64,000 bases of DNA from Clostridiaceae bacterium (lineage in GTDB: Bacteria; Bacillota; Clostridia; Acetivibrionales; DUMB01), in assembly GCA_012840085.1 (NCBI GenBank), contig DUMB01000084.1:16587-80586 (forward strand). Reading direction: 5' to 3'. This document shows positions 9,519 through 16,411 of the stretch, one piece after another. The notes below the pieces were generated by a model. It ran no database searches. It saw only the letters and a list, made by a program, of their open reading frames with translations, and was not told where the DNA came from. The first letter of the stretch is position 1. Each line of letters begins with the position of its first letter. Made by a program: the position numbers and the translations under genes.

Positions 9519-9543
9519 GTCGCTTTTCAAGCGACCATTTTCC
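9519..9543 (+). terminator. Probable terminator after the macro-domain gene
   Basis: GTCGCTT (9519-9525), loop TTC, AAGCGAC (9529-9535), then CATTTTCCACTTTT. The T run is broken, so efficiency is uncertain. Confidence 0.55.
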
Positions 9544-9569
9544 ACTTTTGCAGTGTTATTCTTAAGATA

Positions 9570-9674
9570 AATTGTTGTGCCAGATAATGAGACAGCATTG
9601 TGAAGAACTTTAGAGCTGTTTTATTAGATCTTGGGCTCGGAACTTATTCTATCGAAATGCTGGCAAAACAAGTT
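9570..9674. repeat. Dispersed palindromic repeat, copy A (long form)
   Basis: About 105 bp bounded by AATTGTTGTGCCAG on the left and CTGGCAAAACAAGTT on the right, which are imperfect inverted repeats. The interior (AGCATTG.. TTTAGAGCT.. GCTCGGAACT.. ATCGAAATG) matches copy B at 41919-42024 throughout. It ends about 20 bases before the ribosome binding site of the vWA gene. Non-coding, MITE-like in layout. Confidence 0.75.
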
Positions 9675-9704
9675 ATGTTAATAAATATTAAGGAGGACAC
9701 TGCA

Positions 9705-10349
9705 ATGAAAAAAGGTTTAACCGAATTAGTATTTATTCTGGACAAGAGCGGTTCAATGTGTGGCTTGGAGGCTGATACCATTGGCGGTTTCAATTCAATG
9801 CTGCAAAAGCAGAAAGCAATTGAAGGTGAATGCCGCATAACAACAGTACTGTTTGACAACAATTATGAACTTCTCCACGATCGAATCGACATACAAGCCG
9901 TCAGTCCTATAACGGAAAAGGAATACCAGGTTGGTGGCTCGACTGCGCTCCTTGACGCAATCGGGAGAACAATCAATAAAATTAAAAACGCACAGAAACA
10001 CACTGCTGAGGAATACCGCGCTGAAAAGGTTATGTTTGTCATCATCACAGACGGAGAGGAAAACTCCAGCAGAGAATATTCAGTTGAACATATCAGGAAA
10101 ATGATAGAGCAGCAGAAAACGCACCATGGATGGGAATTTATTTTCCTTGGTGCAAATATTGATGCGGTAGAAACCGCAGTACACATTGGCATTTCTCCTG
10201 ACCGGGCTCAAAATTATCATGCTGACAGTGAAGGGATTGGCCTTAGCTACTGCGCAATGAGCAGTGCTATTGCTCACTTCCGTGAAGCCGACACCCTGCC
10301 GGAAGACTGGAAAGATGAAATTCAAAAAGATTATAAGCGGCGTTTATAA
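9705..10349 (+). CDS. von Willebrand factor A domain protein
   Basis: 214 aa consisting almost entirely of one vWA domain. The metal-ion-dependent adhesion site DKSGSM (DxSxS) is near residue 12, with a Thr in GGSTALLDA and an Asp in ITDGEENSS completing the site. There is no signal peptide or membrane segment, so it is cytoplasmic. The ATG at 9705 is preceded by AAGGAGG; an in-frame GTG at 9600 lies inside repeat copy A and is rejected. Stand-alone cytoplasmic vWA proteins often work with AAA ATPases or in tellurium/stress clusters, but none is next to it. Precise role unknown. Confidence 0.85.
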   Translation: MKKGLTELVFILDKSGSMCGLEADTIGGFNSMLQKQKAIEGECRITTVLFDNNYELLHDRIDIQAVSPITEKEYQVGGSTALLDAIGRTINKIKNAQKHTAEEYRAEKVMFVIITDGEENSSREYSVEHIRKMIEQQKTHHGWEFIFLGANIDAVETAVHIGISPDRAQNYHADSEGIGLSYCAMSSAIAHFREADTLPEDWKDEIQKDYKRRL

Positions 10350-10433
10350 ATAATATTTCGAAGATAATTAAATAAATAATATGAATGATGAAAAATATGC
10401 TGCAGTTGTGAAAAAATATACGACAGATGGCTA

Positions 10434-10464
10434 AAGATTTATATGTAAATACATATGATAGGTG
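10434..10464. promoter_or_regulatory. Inverted repeat upstream of the hemerythrin gene
   Basis: ATATGTA-AA-TACATAT (10441-10456) is a perfect 7-bp inverted repeat 44 bases before the hemerythrin start. It could be an operator for a redox or oxygen regulator, or chance in AT-rich sequence. Confidence 0.3.
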
Positions 10465-10499
10465 GTATATATTCCTTAAAGAACAAGAAGGAGGACATC

Positions 10500-11051
10500 A
10501 TGAACTGCATAGATTTGATGGTGGAGGAGCACAGAAATATCAAAAGAATGCTTGCTGTGATCAGGAAATATTGCTATAAAGTTCTAAAGAATGAAAAAGT
10601 GCAATATGAGGATTTTTTTACACTGATTGACTTTGTAAGAAACTATGCTGACAGGCATCACCATGGAAAAGAAGAAGAGCTGCTTTTTAACAGAATGATG
10701 AATGAGCTGGGTTCTGCTGCGGAAAAGCTTGTCAGGCATGGAATGCTGGTTGAGCACGATTTTGGCAGGCTATACATACAGGAGCTGGAAGCTGCGGTAA
10801 AAAGAGTGATGGATGGAGATGACGAATCCAGGCTTGATGTGATTGCCAATGCCATATCCTATACACATCTTCTGCATAGGCATATCGACAAGGAGGATGC
10901 CGTAGTATTCAAATTTGCTGAAAACAACTTTTCAAAAGAAACTTTGGAAGCAATTAACCTGGATTGTGAACGCTTTGAGCGTGAAGCCCGGGAGGGTAAT
11001 ATACAGCAGAAATATCTTGATATTTTAGCTGAATTTGAAGCAAAAGTGTAA
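10500..11051 (+). CDS. Hemerythrin-like (HHE domain) protein
   Basis: 183 aa four-helix-bundle protein expected to bind a diiron centre. Ligand-type residues appear in order as EEHRN, ADRHHHGKEEELLF, HGMLVEHDFGR and HLLHRHIDKEDAVVF. In anaerobes such proteins bind oxygen or protect iron-sulfur enzymes; here this is inference. The ATG at 10500 follows GAAGGAGG with 6-base spacing; the in-frame upstream codon at 10455 lacks a ribosome binding site. A truncated echo of this gene occurs at 12286-12370. Confidence 0.88.
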   Translation: MNCIDLMVEEHRNIKRMLAVIRKYCYKVLKNEKVQYEDFFTLIDFVRNYADRHHHGKEEELLFNRMMNELGSAAEKLVRHGMLVEHDFGRLYIQELEAAVKRVMDGDDESRLDVIANAISYTHLLHRHIDKEDAVVFKFAENNFSKETLEAINLDCERFEREAREGNIQQKYLDILAEFEAKV

Positions 11052-11093
11052 ACAGAACAGGAAACAGCATGATATGAAACATGTGAGCAAATA

Positions 11094-11130
11094 ACATGCT
11101 GCCAGTCACAGATTTGTGATGGCAGCATGT
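11094..11130. terminator. Stem-loop between convergent genes
   Basis: ACATGCTGCCA pairs with TGGCAGCATGT (11120-11130), with an inner TCACA/TGTGA stem. It separates the convergent hemerythrin and minus-strand genes. It lacks a clear T run on either strand. Confidence 0.6.
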
Positions 11131-11145
11131 GGTTATACTTGATTT

Positions 11146-12144
11146 CTATTTGGCTTCCGATAAATCAAACTCTATTTCAGTTGTTAATTGACTTGGATCG
11201 ATTTTTTCACCGTCTTCTTCCGGAATGACTAAAATGTCAATTTTTGCTTTATACTTTCCAGAGGTTAGCTTTTCTCCGTCTTTGTTTGTCATATCCCATG
11301 TGTCCTGCCATTTTAGCGATTCACCAGGATTAATGCTTTTTGTCACAATTGCCATTGTGAAAAACTTGTCATCTGAATATCTGTATACTTCTTCGCCTTT
11401 TTCATCAGTTATAGTTATTTCAAATTGCTGTCCTGATCCGAACAACAGATTTTTTGTTTCTGTATAATGACTTATCAGTTCGAAATCGAATGTCATTTTG
11501 CCATCTTTTATTTCATAACCGGCTTTTGTTTCAAACCTTCCCTCCATAATAGAATCGGTTTCGAAACTCAATTCATTTTTTATAGCTTCATGTGTATTAC
11601 TTATTAAGGCAGCCAGTTCACCATAAGTAACTTTCGCCTTAGGGTTAAAAATTCCTCCACCGTTACCTTTGGCTATATTTTTCAAATACGCTAAAGTTAT
11701 GGCATGATTGTATTTGGCGTCAATTTTATCTGTATCAGAATAGATTAGCATTTGAATAACCGCAATATTGTCTAAATCCTGGCCTGTCTTTTTTGCCCAA
11801 AGTTTCATAAGGTCATAAACAACCGCTTCTCTGGTCATTGCATCAGGTGACCCATCATACTCCTCATCAATTACCAGCTTTACAATATTCTTATATTCTT
11901 CCTCTTTAATATAACTCTCAAGATCTTTGTCTTTAAATATTGATTCTACATTATAGTTTTTTAATAATTTTTCAATATATGGTTTGGACCAGTGATTGTA
12001 TTGACCATAAATAATTATAGGTTTTACATCTTCAGCTAATATAGGGCGTATGTTTGCAGCCTGTACAAAAGACGGAACTGCTATAAATGCACATAATGTT
12101 CCCGCAACGACTGCATTTCTAAATACATTGTTTTTGTTTTTCAT
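11146..12144 (-). CDS. Secreted protein with SLH-like and BsuPI domains
   Basis: 332 aa exported protein. The signal peptide covers about residues 1-29 (cleavage near VQAA). The middle (about 80-190) has two SLH-like stretches, including MTREAVVYDLMKLW and AKGNGGGIFNPKAKVTYGEL, which would anchor it to cell-wall polymer. The C terminus (about 205-330) matches the BsuPI proteinase-inhibitor-type beta domain (FDFELISHYTETKNLLFGSG, then INPGESLKWQDTWDMTNKDG). GGAGGAG lies 9 bases before the ATG on the minus strand. It is convergent with the hemerythrin gene. Inhibitor function is family-based and uncertain; a structural surface role is equally possible. Confidence 0.78.
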   Translation of the reverse strand: MKNKNNVFRNAVVAGTLCAFIAVPSFVQAANIRPILAEDVKPIIIYGQYNHWSKPYIEKLLKNYNVESIFKDKDLESYIKEEEYKNIVKLVIDEEYDGSPDAMTREAVVYDLMKLWAKKTGQDLDNIAVIQMLIYSDTDKIDAKYNHAITLAYLKNIAKGNGGGIFNPKAKVTYGELAALISNTHEAIKNELSFETDSIMEGRFETKAGYEIKDGKMTFDFELISHYTETKNLLFGSGQQFEITITDEKGEEVYRYSDDKFFTMAIVTKSINPGESLKWQDTWDMTNKDGEKLTSGKYKAKIDILVIPEEDGEKIDPSQLTTEIEFDLSEAK

Positions 12145-12285
12145 ATAGATCGCATCTCCTCCGGTAATATTTTGTTTGTTCTACAATTAAGACGATAAAA
12201 AAGAGAATTTGTTCCATGTATTTTGGCCGTTTGATTTTTAGCAGGGAACAGAAAGATAATAAGCCAAATTATAGAAAAGAATTTC

Positions 12286-12370
12286 CTGAACTGCATAGAT
12301 TGGATGGCGGAGGAACGTGGAAATACTATAATATTATCAGCTGATTTGAAATTAAGGCGTAAACAGCATT
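12286..12370 (+). pseudogene. Internally deleted remnant of a hemerythrin gene
   Basis: CTGAACTGCATAGATTGGATGGCGGAGGAA here matches the start of the hemerythrin gene (10497 onwards) with few changes. After a short junction, AGCTGATTTGAAATTAAGGCGTAAACAGCAT matches that gene's last codons and 3' flank (11027-11070). So the 5' and 3' ends remain and the middle is gone. No intact ORF. Confidence 0.65.
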
Positions 12371-12373
12371 TGA

Positions 12374-12406
12374 GACGGGCAATACTACTTGCTCGTCCTT
12401 TTTTTT
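12374..12406 (+). terminator. Intrinsic terminator before the GH16 operon
   Basis: GACGGGCAA (12374-12382), loop TACTAC, TTGCTCGTC (12389-12397), then eight or nine T residues. It insulates the next operon from upstream transcription. Confidence 0.85.
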
Positions 12407-12485
12407 GTGCATTTTGTGCATTTTTAAATTTTCCACCTCATATAGATAAAATATATAAATTCTACTAAGGATGCGTGGAGAATAT

Positions 12486-13520
12486 ATGAAGAAAACACTT
12501 ACCCGATTAGCTGTGATTTTGGCTATTGTAGCAGTGTTATCAATTTACGTTTTATATGTGCTGGAAAATCTGCCATCCATTTTGCAAAAGAGCGGCAAAA
12601 AATATGACCCTGACAGCTCTCGGGCGGAGCTGTTACCCGAAACAGGAGCAGATGACGAACAAGTGCCGTCAGATGCAGATGATACCGCTTCAATTATACT
12701 ATCTGATGATAAAGATGTATTGTCTGATGACGCAAATGCGCTATCTGATGATGCAAATGCAATATCAGATGATACAGAAACTTATAGCACCGAACATGAT
12801 AATACCAATACTTATGGTAATGAACCCCGTCCTGACGGCGAAAGTGCTTTTGAAAATGGTGGATTAGGTCCGGATGATGCCAGTCTCAATCAGAGTACCG
12901 CGGTAGAAGATGAAACATGGCGGGCTGTTAACCGTAGTGAAAGTTACAATAATGAACTTCAGTATTATACCCAGGATAACGTAATTTTGAAGGATGGAAG
13001 CATTACAATCATCTCTAAAAAGGAAAAAAGAGGAACAAAAAACTACACCTCAGGAATGGTCACGAGTAAATTTGGCTATTTGTACGGTTTTTTCTCATTC
13101 CGTATAAGAGTTCCAGAAGGTAAGGGACTTTTTCCCGCAATATGGCTTTTACCTGTAGAAGATAAAAAACTGCCTGAAATAGATATATTTGAGATGATTG
13201 GCAGCGAACCACTGGATTTCTATGGCGTTATTCATTACGGAAGCCCTGAACAGCCAAAGAGAGAATACTTTTGCCGCAAGGTCAAAAAAAAGGAATTTTA
13301 TGAGGTAGGCATTAAATGGACAAAGAATGAATTGAGCTGGTATATTGACAATCAGCGTGTTTTTACCACAAACAAAGGTATACCAAACGAGCCCATGTAT
13401 TTAATTATAAACCAGGCAATTGGCGGTGACTGGCCGGGTACCCCAGATGATGCAGCGCTTCCAGCAACATTTATAATAGAATCCTATAAATTAGAACCGG
13501 AGTTGATAATAAGTCTATGA
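12486..13520 (+). CDS. Membrane-anchored GH16-family beta-glucanase-like protein
   Basis: 344 aa. A single N-terminal anchor (about 3-26) leads to an acidic low-complexity linker (about 55-140) with repeated LSDDANA units, then a GH16 jelly roll (about 145-340). The catalytic motif EIDIFE is present with Glu231, Asp233 and Glu236, and the surrounding KGLFPAIWLLP and GGDWPG segments are typical. The ATG at 12486 is preceded by GTGGAG; the ATG at 12471 has no such site. Its stop codon overlaps the next gene (ATGA), so it is translationally coupled to a glycosyltransferase. In such a context it more likely trims or transfers the polymer being made than digests plant glucan. Confidence 0.85.
   Translation: MKKTLTRLAVILAIVAVLSIYVLYVLENLPSILQKSGKKYDPDSSRAELLPETGADDEQVPSDADDTASIILSDDKDVLSDDANALSDDANAISDDTETYSTEHDNTNTYGNEPRPDGESAFENGGLGPDDASLNQSTAVEDETWRAVNRSESYNNELQYYTQDNVILKDGSITIISKKEKRGTKNYTSGMVTSKFGYLYGFFSFRIRVPEGKGLFPAIWLLPVEDKKLPEIDIFEMIGSEPLDFYGVIHYGSPEQPKREYFCRKVKKKEFYEVGIKWTKNELSWYIDNQRVFTTNKGIPNEPMYLIINQAIGGDWPGTPDDAALPATFIIESYKLEPELIISL
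12706..12777 (+). repeat. In-frame 24-bp repeat encoding the LSDDANA linker
   Basis: Three consecutive degenerate units of about 24 bp encode LSDDKDV, LSDDANA and LSDDANA/ISDD. This gives an acidic, possibly calcium-binding or simply flexible spacer between the membrane anchor and the GH16 domain. Confidence 0.7.
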
Positions 13521-14851
13521 TAACAGCCATTATTACTCTTGTAACATTTCTAAGTACATTTTTTGCAATATACCATTTGCTTAGCTCATTTAGGTACAAA
13601 AAGGAGCCTCTGGTAAAGGCAAACAAGCACTTACACTTTTCCATTATCATCCCATGTTATAACGAGGCAAGAATACTGCCGAATACGATAGCAGGACTGC
13701 TAAAGCTGGACTATGATAATCTGGAAGTCATTTTCGTCAACGACGGCTCGGATGATGATACTTTGGAAGTCCTGTTTAAACAGTTGGAAACAAGGGAATA
13801 TCAGGACAGAGAAAGAATTTATGTAGCCGGAAATGTGAGGGTCTACCAATCCAGCAAGTATCCCCATATTTATGTCATTGACAAGGAAAATAGCGGAAAG
13901 GCGGATAGTCTAAATACAGGTATAAAATTCAGTCATAATGATCTGATAGTTACATTGGATGGTGACTGCATTCTGGATAAAGACGCTTTAAATGTGATGA
14001 ATCAGGTATTTCAGGATGAAGAAATCATTGCATCCGGCGGCGTGATACATGTTATGCAGTATTTCCTGTTAAACCAAAGGAGCAAGCCAATTATTGCGCT
14101 GCAGACTCTTGATTACTTGAAGGGATTTTATATATATAAAGCATCTCTTTCCTGCAATAATGCATTGGCTATCATATCTGGAGCATTCGGTGTGTTCAGG
14201 AAGGAAGCATTGAAAGCAGTAGGCGGATTCAGAAAAGGATTGGGAGAAGACATCGATATCACCATCAAATTGCAGGAATATGCTCTAAAAAACAATAAAA
14301 AGGTAACTTATGACCTGAGGGCTATTTGTTATACAGAGTGCCCGGAAACATGGACTGACCTTGCACGTCAAAGAATCAGATGGCAAAAAGCATTTTGGGA
14401 TGCTTTGGGCAAGAATAAAAAATTTATTTTAAGAAGGTTCTTTGAATCGAACGTATGCTTTTTTATACTTTTAGATGCGGCATTTAGCGGCACAGCTGCA
14501 GTTATTTCCTTTTTGTTCAATTTTGTATTGATTTCGCTCAGGTTTGCATATGGATTTCCGGCCCTTTTTATTATTCTTCTAGCACTTGCATTAATTTTTA
14601 ACGTTATAAATTCGTTGGTAGCGATATATCGCTGGAAAAAGATGACTTTGTCTCAATATAAAGGCAATTATGCCGGTGTTTTAACGAATGGCAAAGTAAA
14701 CATCAAATACCTGTTATTGAGCATCATAACGGATATTCTGTGCTTTAGCTTTTTGAGAATTTACTATTTCATAAAAGGAACTATTTCCTACTCTCTTAAG
14801 CATAGAAGGTGGGATAAGGTGGCCCGAACAAGCAATTCATATATTGTATAA
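13517..14851 (+). CDS. Processive family 2 glycosyltransferase, membrane-embedded
   Basis: 444 aa. One N-terminal membrane segment (about 2-22), a GT-A catalytic domain (about 40-300) and several C-terminal membrane segments (about 315-430). Conserved elements include IIPCYNEA, VNDGSDDDT, the metal site TLDGDC, the GLGEDIDIT acceptor region and RQRIRW (Q-x-x-R-W), the mark of processive synthases such as cellulose, hyaluronan and poly-GlcNAc synthases. It probably builds and exports a beta-linked polysaccharide from UDP-sugar. It overlaps the GH16 gene by four bases and is followed by the VTC gene. The sugar is unknown. Confidence 0.88.
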   Translation: MITAIITLVTFLSTFFAIYHLLSSFRYKKEPLVKANKHLHFSIIIPCYNEARILPNTIAGLLKLDYDNLEVIFVNDGSDDDTLEVLFKQLETREYQDRERIYVAGNVRVYQSSKYPHIYVIDKENSGKADSLNTGIKFSHNDLIVTLDGDCILDKDALNVMNQVFQDEEIIASGGVIHVMQYFLLNQRSKPIIALQTLDYLKGFYIYKASLSCNNALAIISGAFGVFRKEALKAVGGFRKGLGEDIDITIKLQEYALKNNKKVTYDLRAICYTECPETWTDLARQRIRWQKAFWDALGKNKKFILRRFFESNVCFFILLDAAFSGTAAVISFLFNFVLISLRFAYGFPALFIILLALALIFNVINSLVAIYRWKKMTLSQYKGNYAGVLTNGKVNIKYLLLSIITDILCFSFLRIYYFIKGTISYSLKHRRWDKVARTSNSYIV

Positions 14852-14893
14852 GCCATCATACGGAAAAAATGTATTTTGCATGGGGGCAAGAAT

Positions 14894-15601
14894 ATGGAAA
14901 GCGGGAAAAAGATACTGCAAGTATACCGTCATGAAATAAAGTATTTTATTAATCGGATTGATGCATTTCTGCTTGCGAGCATGCTTAAGAAGTCTATGCA
15001 GATTGACTTAAACGGAAACGAAGACGGCGAGTATTGGATCAGGAGTTTATACTTTGATTCCCAGGACAATAAGGATTATCTGGAAAAAATTAATGGATAT
15101 TCCGAAAGAAAGAAACTTAGAATGCGAATTTATGATACAAGTGATCAGACTGTAAAGCTGGAATTGAAAAATAAAAGAAGCAACTATGTACATAAAGAAA
15201 CTTTACAGCTCAATAGATCCGATGCATATGAATTAATGAACGGCGACTATGACGTACTCCTTAAATATAAAAATGTGTTCGCAAATAAGGTTTATGCATA
15301 TATGCATACTGAGCATCTGAGGCCGGTTTTGCTGATTGATTATGACCGGCAGGCGTTTATTTGCCCATTTAATAATATACGAATAACAATAGATAAAAAC
15401 CTGAGAACATCCATTGACCCATGGAAACTGCATGAACCAGGGACTCCAATGGTACCGGTATTTGCAGACGGACGATACATTCTGGAAGTAAAGTTTCAGA
15501 CGACACTGCCGGGATTTATCCGGAACATGTTATCTACAATTAATCCTCAGCTTTCGTCTGTAAGCAAATATTGTTTATGCAGACAAGCTGTTTTTATATA
15601 A
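14894..15601 (+). CDS. VTC-domain polyphosphate polymerase-like protein
   Basis: 235 aa single VTC domain, the tunnel-fold (CYTH-related) catalytic module that in yeast Vtc4 makes polyphosphate from ATP. Visible tunnel-lining residues are the basic and acidic pairs in RHEIKYFI, WIRSLYFDS, KLRMRIYD, VKLELKNK and YILEVKFQ. It has no membrane segment, so it is cytoplasmic or bound to the DUF4956 membrane partner. The ATG at 14894 follows GGGGGC; a TTG at 14876 is weaker. In bacteria this gene regularly neighbours DUF4956 and CotH genes, as here. Whether it makes polyphosphate or another phosphorylated product is not known. Confidence 0.85.
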   Translation: MESGKKILQVYRHEIKYFINRIDAFLLASMLKKSMQIDLNGNEDGEYWIRSLYFDSQDNKDYLEKINGYSERKKLRMRIYDTSDQTVKLELKNKRSNYVHKETLQLNRSDAYELMNGDYDVLLKYKNVFANKVYAYMHTEHLRPVLLIDYDRQAFICPFNNIRITIDKNLRTSIDPWKLHEPGTPMVPVFADGRYILEVKFQTTLPGFIRNMLSTINPQLSSVSKYCLCRQAVFI

Positions 15602-15623
15602 CTTACACTGACCTGAATAAATT

Positions 15624-15674
15624 GTTAACCTGGCTTGTTGTGGCAGTATTTCGATAGCAGCAACAAGTTAACTT
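15624..15674. repeat. Dispersed palindromic repeat, copy D (short form)
   Basis: GTTAAC..CTTGTTGTGGCAGTATTTCGATAGCAG..CAACAAGTTAAC. The ends are inverted repeats and the interior carries the family core. It lies in the 109-base gap between the VTC and DUF4956 genes, so it would be transcribed as a hairpin within the operon. Confidence 0.65.
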
Positions 15675-15710
15675 AGCTAATGATTAAAAAAAAGGAGAGG
15701 AGATAGAGAT

Positions 15711-16379
15711 ATGAATGAAATAAACTTGTATAAGTATTTAGTGGATAACAGCAACTTGTACACACTGGAAACCATTGCATTCAATATGGCAATAACAGCA
15801 GTGCTTGCCCTGTTTATGTTTTTGATTTATAAAATAACGTTTTCCGGTGTTTTATATTCACTGAGTTTTAATGTTTCGCTGGTCATTATTTCCATGATAA
15901 CAGCCATGGTAATCATGGTAATTGGCAACAATCTCGGTATCTCTTTAGGTATGGTAGGCGCATTGTCAATTGTGCGTTTCAGAAGTGCGATTAAGGAGCC
16001 ACGGGATCTTACATTCCTGTTCTGGGCTATTGCCATTGGGCTTGCTGCAGGCTCGGGAGCATTTTTGATAGGGGGCGTTGGCAGCTTGTTTATAGGCTTT
16101 ATGATATTGGTATTCAGCAGGGTTGTACATAAAGAGAACTGTTACCTACTGGTAATAAAGGGCAGTGAAATCAATACAAAAGAAGTGGAGAAATCATTAT
16201 CACAGTACGGTATCAAGAACAAGTTAAGGTTGCATAATGTTGGCCACAATCTCATGGAAGTTACTTTTGAAGTTTTCATAAAGGATCAAAAGAAACATAG
16301 TATTGTAGAATACTTAAAGCAAAATCATGGAGCTCAGGAAGTAAATCTGGTATCATTCAACGGTGAAGTCACAGGTTAA
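15711..16379 (+). CDS. DUF4956 membrane protein
   Basis: 222 aa. Four or so membrane segments occupy residues about 25-135; the family hallmark GMVGALSIVRFRSAIKEPRD lies at their centre, followed by the glycine/alanine-rich FWAIAIGLAAGSGAFLIGG. Residues about 140-222 form a soluble C-terminal domain. GGAGAGGAGA precedes the ATG. The VTC and CotH genes on either side are its usual partners. A membrane channel or scaffold that couples the VTC polymerase to the surface is a reasonable inference; no biochemical role is established to my knowledge. Confidence 0.85.
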   Translation: MNEINLYKYLVDNSNLYTLETIAFNMAITAVLALFMFLIYKITFSGVLYSLSFNVSLVIISMITAMVIMVIGNNLGISLGMVGALSIVRFRSAIKEPRDLTFLFWAIAIGLAAGSGAFLIGGVGSLFIGFMILVFSRVVHKENCYLLVIKGSEINTKEVEKSLSQYGIKNKLRLHNVGHNLMEVTFEVFIKDQKKHSIVEYLKQNHGAQEVNLVSFNGEVTG

Positions 16380-16411
16380 AGATGAGATGTTTTATGCAGG
16401 GAGTGGCAATA

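Larger units (their letters stand above)
12145..12485. other. Gap holding a hemerythrin remnant and a terminator
   Basis: 341 bases between divergent genes. It contains the promoter region of the minus-strand gene, the remnant at 12286-12370, the terminator at 12374-12406 and an AT-rich stretch expected to hold the promoter of the GH16 operon. No clear -35/-10 pair could be fixed. Confidence 0.5.

Noticed and set aside
9600..9704. N-terminal extension of the vWA protein from GTG 9600
   Set aside because: The extension is encoded by repeat copy A and the internal ATG at 9705 has a perfect AAGGAGG.
8456..10349. DarTG-type toxin-antitoxin pair
   Set aside because: The macro protein lacks an adjacent DarT ADP-ribosyltransferase, and the neighbour is a vWA protein.
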